Source of the DNA: Candidatus Aphodoplasma excrementigallinarum
Lineage (GTDB): Bacteria; Bacillota; Clostridia; UBA1381; UMGS1253
DNA: 12,253 nt
Reading direction: 5' to 3'
Assembly: GCA_018713805.1 (NCBI GenBank)
Contig: DVOF01000211.1
Coordinates: forward strand, 1-12,253
Part shown: positions 5,845-12,233 of the stretch, piece after piece
Position numbering within the stretch: the first letter of the stretch is position 1
Layout: the number at the start of each line of letters is the position of its first letter
Position numbers and translations under genes: made by a program
Notes under the pieces: model-generated
Databases searched by the model: none
What the model was told of the DNA's origin: nothing
What the model saw: only the letters and a program-made list of their open reading frames with translations

Positions 5845-8800
5845 TTATTTCAGCTCAAACAGGCTGAGCTGCCTGCCCTGCGGCGCCTCGCGCTCGATGG
5901 TATCGCCTCTCTGCAAACACGCCGGCGCAATGTCCGCCAAAAACGGGGACGGTTCCGGCCCTGTCAGCAGGTAAAGCCGCTCCTTTGCGCGCGTAATCCC
6001 GACATAAAACAGCCGCCGTTCCTCTTCGATTTCCGTTTCACGCCCCTTCAGCTCCAGTGGGATAATCCCCTTTTTCACGCCGCAGAGGAACACGGCCGGG
6101 AACTCCAGCCCCTTTGCACCATGCAGCGTCATCAATGTCACCGCACCTGCGGCGTAGGCCTTTTTCTCGCCGCGCATGAGGTCGCTTTCCTGCCCCAGCG
6201 TCAGATTGCGCAAAAGCTCCTCCATCGTCTTATGGAACACGGACGTATACAAAAGCCGTTTCATCAGCTCCGAATCAGCAACCCCCATCTCCTGCGCCCA
6301 TTCCTGCAGCAGGGCTTCCGGCTTTTCCTTCGCTGCGCGGGGCGCATATTTTTTCAAAAGTACAGCAACTTCCGGCATATCGGCCGCAAGAGCGCGCCCT
6401 GCCTCTTCATCGTCCTGCGCCGCCTGCCAGCGCGCAGCCATTTCCCTTGCAGCCTTTTCTTCATAGCCGGATAACTGTAAATACATCCGAAGGTAAAACG
6501 CCTCCCGCCGCCAGAGCAAAAACGAAAAGAAGCAGAGCGCACGGCGCACGGCCGCATCGTTTAAAAAGTCGTCGCGCCCCATCACCACATAAGGGATCCC
6601 TTCTTTTCGCAAACAGCTCTCCAGCAGCTCCGCCTGCCGGTGCGTCCGGTACAGGACCGCAATGTCGGAAAAGCCGTACGCCGGCTTTTCCTCCGTCCGG
6701 TGCGCATGGTCGTGCGCCGCAAGCATGTCAATTCCACCTACGAGCCGGCCGATCTCCTTTGCCACATAGATCCCCTCCGACAAAGGGCTTTGCGCCGTCA
6801 GCAGGCTGACCTTGTCCCCGTCCGGGCGCTGTGCCGCGATCTGGCGCCCACCGGCTGTATCCGCCGATATTACAGAGAGCGCGCAGGACAAAATCTGCGG
6901 CGTACTGCGGTAATTTTTCACCAGACGGACCAGACGCACATCTTCTTCCTCCATCAATTGCGCAAAGCACGCAGGGCTTGCGCCGCGGAAGCCATAGATC
7001 GCCTGGTCGGGGTCGCCGATAACAAACAGGTTCTTCCCCCGCTCGCTCCACGCGCGCACAAGCTGATACTGAATGGCGTTGATATCCTGAAACTCGTCGA
7101 CGAGCAGGTAGCGGAACCGCCGCGCACAGGCCGGCTTCACGCCCTTGTGCCACAAAGACAGCGTCTTTATGAGCAGGCCGTCCAAATCGGTCACGCCTGC
7201 GCCTTCCAGCAGCCGTTCGTACGCTTCCACTGCCGTACGCGGCAGACGGCTTTCCATTTCCCCCTCCGTCTGCCGGAAGCGGGACGCCTCACGCAGAAAC
7301 TGCGCCGGCGAGAGCTTCAGCCCCTGCGCCTGGACGACCTCCGCTGCAAATACAAGCGCTTCCTCTTCGCCGATTAGACAAACTTCCCCCTTAATTTCCT
7401 GTAAAAGCTGCAAACAAACCGCATGGAACGTGCCGATCGTCATGCCTCGTATGGCGCGTTTTCCGCCCAGGCGCTGCTCCAAGCGCTCGCGCATCTCCCC
7501 TGCGGCCTTATTGGTGAACGTCACCGCCGTGATTTCCTGCGGTTTTACGCCGAGCCGCTCGATGAGGTACGCAATTTTGGATACGAGCGTTTTCGTTTTC
7601 CCCGTGCCCGGCCCTGCCACAACGGCCACAATCCTGTCAGGCGCCGCCACGGCCTCCGCCTGCTCCCGGTTGAGCCCGTCAAGGCCGCCCGCTTTTTCAT
7701 CAAGCTGCGGCTGTATTTCCTCCGCTGTTTCCTCACTCTGCCGCTTCTGTGCGGGAATATGGCGGCTCTGCGGCTTTGCTTCGTGCAGTTCATCGGCTGA
7801 CAGCAGCGACACCTGCCCGCCCAATGCGCGGCGGTCCGCCTCGTCCATCAGCTTGATCGTGCCATATTCGCCGTCATAGCCGGGTATACGTTCTACCTCG
7901 CCACTGCGGAGGCGGCGGATACCCTCCGCGACATAGGGGCCAGCCGCATGGCTGATTTCTTCAATCGACGCCTCACGCAGGATATAAAACTCCGGCCCAA
8001 GCCGGGCGAGCAAATCCATGTACTGCGCGTCCACCTTTTTGCTTGCGGCGGACATGCCGCACGAGGCCGCAATGACCTCCGGCAGGGGAACCAGGCTTTC
8101 GTAGTGCGGCGCGTTTGGAGGGCGGTACCCCTCCGGCCGGTCAGAAAGCTGTTCGACCCGGTGTTCTACGCCGATCGTGATCTTTTTCCCGCAGACCGGG
8201 CAGCGTCCGTGAAGCTGCTCCGTTTCCGCCGGTTTCAGGCACAGATTACAGTTGCGGTGCCCGTCGAGGTGGTACTTCCCTTCCTCCGGAAAAAACTCGA
8301 TCGTACCGCCAAAGCCCGCCGCCGCGCCGCCCTCGATTGCACGCTTCAGCCCGCTATACGACAGCTCCGCATCAATCAGGTTCGCCTCCCGGCCCAGCTT
8401 TGCCGGCGAGTGCGCGTCCGAGTTTGACACGAGCGTGTATCCGTCGAGCGCAGACAGCCGCCAGTTCATCGGCGGGTCGGACGACAGGCCCGTCTCCAGC
8501 GCGTGGAGCTGCGGCGTCAAGTCCTCAAAACATTCCTCCAATGTATCAAACCCGGAAAACGCCCCAAACACCGAGAAGTGCGGCGTCCAGATGTGCGCCG
8601 GGATAAATATCGCCTCCGGGCACACGTCGAGCGTAATCTCAAGCAGGTCGCGGCTGTCGAGGCCGAGGATTGGCCTTCCGTCCGAGTGGATGTTGCCTAC
8701 CGCCTCCAAACGGCGGGAAAGCGCGCCCGCCGCTTCCAGGCTCGGCAGCAGGATTACATTATGCACCTTGCGCGTCTTGCCGTTCTTTTTATAGATCGAG

Positions 8801-9087
8801 CTGATTTCCCCGGACAGGACAAACCGCGCCGCCTTGTCCGGTCCATCCCCCGCCGGGCCGCCCGAAAGGCGCAGCCCGCTGCGCAGCATGTAAAGCCCCT
8901 CCTCGGCCGGTATTAGCGTTTCCTCCAGCGACTGCCGCCACGCCGGGTGGGTAAAGTCCCCCGTGCCAATCAGGCCGATACCCTTCCGCCGCGCCCAGAG
9001 GTCAAGCTCCTCCGGCACGCCGTTCTTGCTCGTCGCGCGTGAATACTTGGAATGAATGTGTAAATCTGCAATATACACCGCCTGCAC
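5845..9087 (-). CDS. EndoQ-like PHP nuclease fused to a UvrD/PcrA-type DNA helicase
   Basis: This 1080-residue protein has two modules. Residues 1-420 resemble endonuclease Q, which nicks DNA 5' of deaminated bases: PHP metal motifs DLHIHSKYS (8-16), GTGDFTHP (41-48), Glu94, FIPAHIWTP and NSDAHS (Asp224, His226), then a CxxC...CxxC zinc site (Cys280, 283, 296, 299). After a hydrophilic linker (about 430-468), residues 469-1080 form a superfamily 1A helicase: Q-motif LNREQ (472-476), Walker A GPGTGKT (492-498), Walker B DEFQD (664-668), GDPDQAIYGFRGA (691-703) and GITRAKE (Arg1033). The helicase is about 610 residues against about 720 for PcrA/UvrD and lacks the usual tail. The last residues include QLSLF (1073-1077), a consensus beta-clamp peptide. 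The start is GTG at 9087 with a weak ribosome-binding site; GTG at 9078 is possible. The domains are clear; a role in deaminated-DNA repair is inferred. Confidence 0.92.
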   Translation of the reverse strand: MQAVYIADLHIHSKYSRATSKNGVPEELDLWARRKGIGLIGTGDFTHPAWRQSLEETLIPAEEGLYMLRSGLRLSGGPAGDGPDKAARFVLSGEISSIYKKNGKTRKVHNVILLPSLEAAGALSRRLEAVGNIHSDGRPILGLDSRDLLEITLDVCPEAIFIPAHIWTPHFSVFGAFSGFDTLEECFEDLTPQLHALETGLSSDPPMNWRLSALDGYTLVSNSDAHSPAKLGREANLIDAELSYSGLKRAIEGGAAAGFGGTIEFFPEEGKYHLDGHRNCNLCLKPAETEQLHGRCPVCGKKITIGVEHRVEQLSDRPEGYRPPNAPHYESLVPLPEVIAASCGMSAASKKVDAQYMDLLARLGPEFYILREASIEEISHAAGPYVAEGIRRLRSGEVERIPGYDGEYGTIKLMDEADRRALGGQVSLLSADELHEAKPQSRHIPAQKRQSEETAEEIQPQLDEKAGGLDGLNREQAEAVAAPDRIVAVVAGPGTGKTKTLVSKIAYLIERLGVKPQEITAVTFTNKAAGEMRERLEQRLGGKRAIRGMTIGTFHAVCLQLLQEIKGEVCLIGEEEALVFAAEVVQAQGLKLSPAQFLREASRFRQTEGEMESRLPRTAVEAYERLLEGAGVTDLDGLLIKTLSLWHKGVKPACARRFRYLLVDEFQDINAIQYQLVRAWSERGKNLFVIGDPDQAIYGFRGASPACFAQLMEEEDVRLVRLVKNYRSTPQILSCALSVISADTAGGRQIAAQRPDGDKVSLLTAQSPLSEGIYVAKEIGRLVGGIDMLAAHDHAHRTEEKPAYGFSDIAVLYRTHRQAELLESCLRKEGIPYVVMGRDDFLNDAAVRRALCFFSFLLWRREAFYLRMYLQLSGYEEKAAREMAARWQAAQDDEEAGRALAADMPEVAVLLKKYAPRAAKEKPEALLQEWAQEMGVADSELMKRLLYTSVFHKTMEELLRNLTLGQESDLMRGEKKAYAAGAVTLMTLHGAKGLEFPAVFLCGVKKGIIPLELKGRETEIEEERRLFYVGITRAKERLYLLTGPEPSPFLADIAPACLQRGDTIEREAPQGRQLSLFELK

Positions 9088-9123
9088 CTGCCATTCTACT
9101 CTTTTTGTCTAATTTTGTAATTT

Positions 9124-9152
9124 ATTATAGCACATGGCATTCCAGAATACAA
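9124..9152 (-). promoter_or_regulatory. Promoter of the nuclease-helicase gene
   Basis: Minus strand TTGTAT (9152-9147), 17 bases, TATAAT (9129-9124) with an extended TGC just before the -10. The perfect extended -10 makes up for a weak -35. The start would fall near 9117, about 30 bases before the GTG. This is a vegetative sigma-A type, so the repair protein is probably made in growing cells. Confidence 0.65.
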
Positions 9153-9224
9153 CAAGCAATCCATTTTATGTTTTTTATCCAGGTGCGGCGCAGCTCGTGC
9201 AAGAAACCAAACATGCCCGACCCA

Positions 9225-9233
9225 CATATAATA
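9225..9233 (+). promoter_or_regulatory. Candidate promoter -10 for the small membrane protein gene (sigma-K-like or sigma-A-like)
   Basis: CATATAATA fits the sigma-K -10 pattern CATANNNTA, with an AC pair 17 bases upstream (9206-9207). It also contains a perfect TATAAT (9227-9232), but no recognisable sigma-A -35 at 16-18 bases. The short patterns make either reading weak. Confidence 0.3.
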
Positions 9234-9259
9234 ATGGAGGAACAAAACTTTTTCCTTTA

Positions 9260-9268
9260 GGGGGTGAA
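9260..9268 (+). promoter_or_regulatory. Ribosome-binding site AGGGGGTGA whose start codon is unclear
   Basis: AGGGGGTGA differs at one base from the ideal AGGAGGTGA. It overlaps the only canonical in-frame start, GTG at 9264, so it cannot place a ribosome there in the usual way. The codon at ideal spacing (9273) is ATC, a rare initiator. An in-frame TAG at 9258-9260 rules out a start further upstream. Confidence 0.5.
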
Positions 9269-9740
9269 CAGCATCAAAGGCAAAAACCGGCGCGACTCCT
9301 ACTTCCTCGACCAGCTCCCGGCGGAGGTCCGCTCACAGCTATCCTTGCTCGACGACGCGCAGCTTAACCTGCTCTTTATTTTAGTCAGTATCGTACTGCG
9401 AATCCAAACGCTGCAGGTACAGCGCGGCCTGCTGCTCGCGGAGGCCTTCTCTCCCGGGGAGTTTGACGCAAGCGCCTGCCCGGACCCGTTCGTCATGCAG
9501 GTCGTTGCCTCCGTCCTCACATTTTATGCGCTGATCGGCTTCCAGAAGCAATCGCAGGGAATCGCTGCGCAGACAGCGGCAGCGGGGCAGGACACCTCTG
9601 CGGCAGATACGGAATCTCTTCTGGGCATGATTGTTATATTGGTTTCCCTGGTCCGGTTTGGGCTTCTGCTCGGCACTACGGATGCCGGACAGGGCCAGAC
9701 CGCCCTGCCAGAACTGGAAGCAGACACAGAGGACATATAA
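9264..9740 (+). CDS. Uncharacterised small membrane protein
   Basis: I do not recognise this 158-residue protein. A polar N-terminus (DQLPAEVRSQLSLLDDAQLN, 16-35) leads into hydrophobic segments at about 34-47, 77-93 and 119-137. A Gln/Ala-rich polar stretch (94-118) separates the last two, and the tail is acidic (ELEADTEDI). No enzyme motif is visible. It may be a three-segment membrane protein or a peripheral one with amphipathic helices. The GTG at 9264 is the only canonical in-frame start, but it lies inside the ribosome-binding site; ATC at 9273 has ideal spacing. It stands alone, divergent from the nuclease-helicase gene and convergent with gerQ. Its neighbours and a sigma-K-like -10 hint at a sporulation role, which is only a guess. 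The coding call itself rests on length, alternating hydrophobic and polar pattern and clean flanking signals. Confidence 0.75.
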   Translation: MNSIKGKNRRDSYFLDQLPAEVRSQLSLLDDAQLNLLFILVSIVLRIQTLQVQRGLLLAEAFSPGEFDASACPDPFVMQVVASVLTFYALIGFQKQSQGIAAQTAAAGQDTSAADTESLLGMIVILVSLVRFGLLLGTTDAGQGQTALPELEADTEDI

Positions 9741-9773
9741 AAAATGGAATGTGCCGCGGCACATTCCATTTTT
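9740..9773. terminator. 34-base perfect palindrome, bidirectional terminator
   Basis: The left arm AAAAATGGAATGTGCCG (9740-9756) is exactly mirrored by the right arm (9757-9773), with A5 and T5 at the ends, so each strand reads a GC-containing stem followed by a T-run. It fills the gap between the stop of the plus-strand gene (9738-9740) and the stop of gerQ (9776-9778). The stem will open a few bases to form a loop around CCGCGG. Confidence 0.92.
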
Positions 9774-9775
9774 CT

Positions 9776-10279
9776 TTATCTGCGCATCCCTCTTCCTCTT
9801 ACATTGCCGGTTCCGGTTCCCATGTTAGCGTCGCCCATAACGTCCGCAGTTGTAAATACGTTGAAGTTTACGTTGGTCGGGCGGTCACCCGGGTAATAGA
9901 AGTAAACAAATTTAATGGAGAAAATATCGCATACAATAAAATTCCGTTCCCGGTCGTCGAACAAAGTCACAAAACTCGTCCCGACATCGTATAGGATCCC
10001 CTGCTTCCGCATGATAAGCCCCGTCCCAATCAAAAACTCCGCCACAACATATTCCCCGACGTTTTGTGAAAGGATGTTCTGCATCGAACCGCGCATTTCC
10101 TCCGTGTTGAAGTTCTCCTGCGGCGGCGAATTAAACCCAAACATTCTGCTGCCGCCGTTCGCCGTCCGCATAAAGTCGTTTGCCGGTGCGGCAAATTGGT
10201 TATTCATGTTGGCGTTCGCGCCGGTTTGGTTTTCGTTTTGTGGAACAAACCCGCTGTTTGTGAAGTTTTCGCTGTCCAT
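9776..10279 (-). CDS. gerQ: GerQ-like spore coat protein
   Basis: In Bacillus, GerQ is a spore coat protein needed for CwlJ to be placed in the coat and so for germination by calcium dipicolinate. This 167-residue protein has a disordered N-terminus rich in Asn (13 Asn in residues 1-60) and Gln, then a conserved core at about 66-127: MQNILSQNVGEYVVAEF, KQGILYDVGTSFVTL and NFIVCDIFSIKFVYFY. That core follows the GerQ pattern of 'ENILR.N.GK.a..y', 'g.i...G.d.ii' and 'yl.l..yldYv.f'. The tail is Arg/Gly-rich (VRGRGMRR). The ATG at 10279 has AGGAGGT six bases upstream. It follows cwlJ by 16 bases, the same order as the cwlJ-gerQ operon of B. subtilis, which strongly supports the call. Oddity: only two lysines (92 and 123) and none in the N-terminus. 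Confidence 0.78.
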   Translation of the reverse strand: MDSENFTNSGFVPQNENQTGANANMNNQFAAPANDFMRTANGGSRMFGFNSPPQENFNTEEMRGSMQNILSQNVGEYVVAEFLIGTGLIMRKQGILYDVGTSFVTLFDDRERNFIVCDIFSIKFVYFYYPGDRPTNVNFNVFTTADVMGDANMGTGTGNVRGRGMRR

Positions 10280-10295
10280 GATCTACCTCCTGAAA

Positions 10296-10733
10296 TTATG
10301 TATTTGCATATGCTTCTGTCGGGTTGTAAAAGCAATGGTCTCCGATCCGGATCACGAACCGGCCCACCTGGGAAGGAAAGTTCTGCCGGCAGGATGGCGC
10401 AAACGGATTGAAATACCAAAGTGCAAAACCGAGGTTTGTGAGCCGGTTCCCGGCAATCGCCCAGTTTGCGATATCATAATGAACCTGCTCCGGCCGCATG
10501 TTGTAAATGTTTTGCGGGTTGTATTGACCCCGCAGCGTATCCTGCACGCAGTCGAACTGCAAAGGCTGAAAAAGGACCGCGCGGATACTCTTCTGAAGCC
10601 GCCCGTATTCACCGTAGGTGACATGCACGCGGTTCATAACAACGCAGGCAACGCCCTTCATCCCGTTTTCCCCCTCGCCGCCGGCCTCGCATTTGATTGT
10701 TCTTGCCAAAAGCTCCAATTCGGAAAGCGCCAC
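10296..10733 (-). CDS. cwlJ: CwlJ-type spore cortex-lytic hydrolase
   Basis: CwlJ degrades the spore cortex peptidoglycan during germination and acts from the coat side. The 145 residues form a lone SleB/CwlJ hydrolase domain (hydrolase_2 type) without signal peptide or peptidoglycan-binding repeat, which separates CwlJ from SleB. Visible signatures are LLARTIKCEAGGEGENGM with predicted catalytic Glu16, VVMNRV, the central FQPLQFD, then FALWYFNP and DHCFYNPTEAYANT at the end, very like CwlJ. The start is GTG at 10733, with AAGGGGG (10742-10748) eight bases upstream. It is the first gene of cwlJ-gerQ and lies behind a sigma-E-like promoter, so it should be expressed in the mother cell and then put into the coat. 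Confidence 0.93.
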   Translation of the reverse strand: MALSELELLARTIKCEAGGEGENGMKGVACVVMNRVHVTYGEYGRLQKSIRAVLFQPLQFDCVQDTLRGQYNPQNIYNMRPEQVHYDIANWAIAGNRLTNLGFALWYFNPFAPSCRQNFPSQVGRFVIRIGDHCFYNPTEAYANT

Positions 10734-10770
10734 CGCCTAAGCCCCCTTCTGTATGTTCTGGTGTATTTTT

Positions 10771-10800
10771 ACTATATGCGCTGCATCGAAAGAATATGAC
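10771..10800 (-). promoter_or_regulatory. Sigma-E-like sporulation promoter of cwlJ-gerQ
   Basis: Minus strand GTCATATT (10800-10793), 14 bases, CATATAGT (10778-10771). The -35 equals the B. subtilis sigma-E consensus and the -10 matches CATACAAT at six of eight bases with the usual spacing. Together with the next A the -10 also fits the sigma-K pattern CATANNNTA. The start near 10764 gives a leader of about 30 bases. B. subtilis cwlJ is known to be sigma-E-dependent. Confidence 0.8.
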
Positions 10801-10818
10801 GCAAACTTAACTTTCCTG

Positions 10819-10849
10819 TTTTGTATAAAGCGCCCTTTCCCATACAAAA
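10819..10849. repeat. Imperfect hairpin upstream of the cwlJ promoter
   Basis: TTTTGTAT (10819-10826) pairs with ATACAAAA (10842-10849). Inside, AAAG (10827-10830) pairs with CTTT (10835-10838) over loop CGCC, leaving CCC as a bulge. There is no good T-run on either side beyond the arms. It may be a relic terminator or a protein site; the role is unknown. Confidence 0.4.
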
Positions 10850-10960
10850 AGGCGGCATGTTCTTCTTCCCTCCCAGTCTTACCGCTTTTCCCGCTTCTTT
10901 CCTGTTATTTCCATGGCGGCGGTACAAGATAGGCATTGCACAATGCTGAGAACCTTCCCT

Positions 10961-10991
10961 AAAAAGGCCTGCGGCATAGCCGCAGGCCTTT
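10961..10991 (-). terminator. Terminator of the substrate-binding protein gene
   Basis: The 12-base perfect stem AAGGCCTGCGGC / GCCGCAGGCCTT (10964-10975 with 10979-10990) closes a three-base loop. On the minus strand it runs into TTTTT (10965-10961), so it fits the gene that stops at 11080, about 90 bases upstream on that strand. The plus-strand side has only TTT. Confidence 0.85.
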
Positions 10992-11079
10992 CCTTACATC
11001 CTCTCTTCCCTCACAGCGTCCCGCTTACCACGTCGCTGTACATCACTTCTATCTCTTCTATCGTTCAACTGCCGCCTGT

Positions 11080-12222
11080 TTAACTCCCCAGGAGTTCTGC
11101 CATCCAACTGGTTGTTGGTATCCATGAACGGTCACGGTACGAAGTTCCAGCCACCGTTTCCAGGTTGGTTACATCCACATTGCCCGTCGAAACCATTTCC
11201 TGTGTCACCAAACTGGCCGGGAGTTCCAGCCAGTTGCTGACTTCCCCTGTCATGGGATCCAAAATCCGATCATACTCTCCCGCCAGTTCCAATGCAAGCA
11301 CCCGTATGCCAAATTCTCCGTTGTAACTCCAATTCGTCGTGGCACAGGCCTTCCAGGGAGATCCTTCCTCCGTCATTTTCTCGATATCAGCGCTGCAAAT
11401 ATCCACACTCACCATGGGAATATCGCTGTTTTCTTCTTTGAGAGCGGCATACACGCCGCGGGCATACAAATCATAACAGCACCATATGGCGTCAATCTCG
11501 CCTTCTTCATAGCTGGCCAGAATATCAGCCGTTACTTCTGTCATAGAGGATTCAGCATTACTGTGATCGTCAGGCCCGATCGTTTCCACCGTCCTGATCA
11601 GTCCCTGTTCCTCATAGTGTGCATATCCTTCCTGGCGGCGGTCAAAGGACGATAAAAACTGCGGTCCTTCCCACACCCTGAGGATATTGATTGGCTCGCC
11701 CGCAGCCGTTTTGTCGGCATACAAGGTATTGCAGATATAGTCGAGCAGCAACTCCGCCATTTGGGAATCCTGCTGGAAGAACTGTGTAACACCTTCTATT
11801 TTCTGCGTCTGCCCATTGCCGTCCTCGAATAGGGTATCAAACGTCACAATTTTTAATTCTGGATACTGTTCTGTCAATTCGCGCAGAAAAGTATACGCAT
11901 AGCTTTGGCCGCCATGGCTGAGCAGCAATCCGTCATAGCCGTCAGCAGCACATTGTCTGGCTGTATCCTGCCATTTTTCGTCCGAACCGTCACAGAAGAA
12001 AGCCTGAAACTCCATTCCGAGCCCCTCGGCGGTTTTCTCCGCAGCGTCGGCCCACATATCAAAAATATCCGACGAAACCATCTGCATAATATACGCTACC
12101 TTTTTCCCTGCCACCGGGGAACCGGTACTGGATGACGATTCTTCATTGCTTCCGGAACATCCTGCAAAGGAACACAGTATAACTGCCGCTGTCAGCAAAG
12201 CGGCCACCTTTCTCAAAAACAT
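11080..12222 (-). CDS. ABC-type sugar-binding lipoprotein (periplasmic binding protein type 1 fold)
   Basis: This extracellular substrate-binding lipoprotein, about 380 residues from ATG 12222, would deliver a sugar or similar small ligand to an ABC importer. The N-terminus is a lipoprotein signal: basic FLRK, a hydrophobic run, then lipobox FAGC with Cys22, followed by a Ser/Glu/Gly-rich tether. The body follows the ribose/galactose-binding (type 1 periplasmic binding protein) pattern: KKVAYIMQMVSSDIFDMW, then CAADGYDGLLLSHG, LKIVTFDTLFEDG, a central hinge crossing, EGEIDAIWCCYDLYARGVYAAL and IPMVSVDI. The open frame reaches 12246, but its first eight codons include adapter-like sequence, so ATG 12222 is preferred. 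It has no good ribosome-binding site in the eleven genomic bases left, so the true start could lie beyond the edge. Transporter partners are not in the window. Spot counts suggest lower GC than the genes to the left. The ligand is unknown. Confidence 0.87.
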   Translation of the reverse strand: MFLRKVAALLTAAVILCSFAGCSGSNEESSSSTGSPVAGKKVAYIMQMVSSDIFDMWADAAEKTAEGLGMEFQAFFCDGSDEKWQDTARQCAADGYDGLLLSHGGQSYAYTFLRELTEQYPELKIVTFDTLFEDGNGQTQKIEGVTQFFQQDSQMAELLLDYICNTLYADKTAAGEPINILRVWEGPQFLSSFDRRQEGYAHYEEQGLIRTVETIGPDDHSNAESSMTEVTADILASYEEGEIDAIWCCYDLYARGVYAALKEENSDIPMVSVDICSADIEKMTEEGSPWKACATTNWSYNGEFGIRVLALELAGEYDRILDPMTGEVSNWLELPASLVTQEMVSTGNVDVTNLETVAGTSYRDRSWIPTTSWMAELLGS

Positions 12223-12233
12223 AAACCCAACCG

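Larger units (their letters stand above)
10801..11079. other. Intergenic region between the spore operon and the binding-protein gene
   Basis: No gene is supported here. It holds an imperfect hairpin (10819-10849), a strongly pyrimidine-rich plus-strand stretch (about 10858-10914), the terminator at 10964-10990 and a second pyrimidine-rich stretch up to the end of the next gene. Short open frames on the minus strand between 10991 and 11079 have no ribosome-binding site and are not called. Confidence 0.5.

Noticed and set aside
6640..7879. Two overlapping plus-strand open frames of about 245 codons
   Set aside because: Both are antisense to the helicase motifs of the nuclease-helicase gene and look like shadow translations with no conserved pattern.
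9234..9260. Mini-frame MEEQNFFL ending just before the membrane protein gene, as a leader peptide
   Set aside because: Its ATG lies at or before the likely transcription start set by the -10 at 9225-9233, and its GGAGG falls inside the frame, not before it.
10991..11079. Small minus-strand peptides downstream of the binding-protein gene (for example MYSDVVSGTL)
   Set aside because: Very short, no ribosome-binding site, and placed between a stop codon and its terminator.
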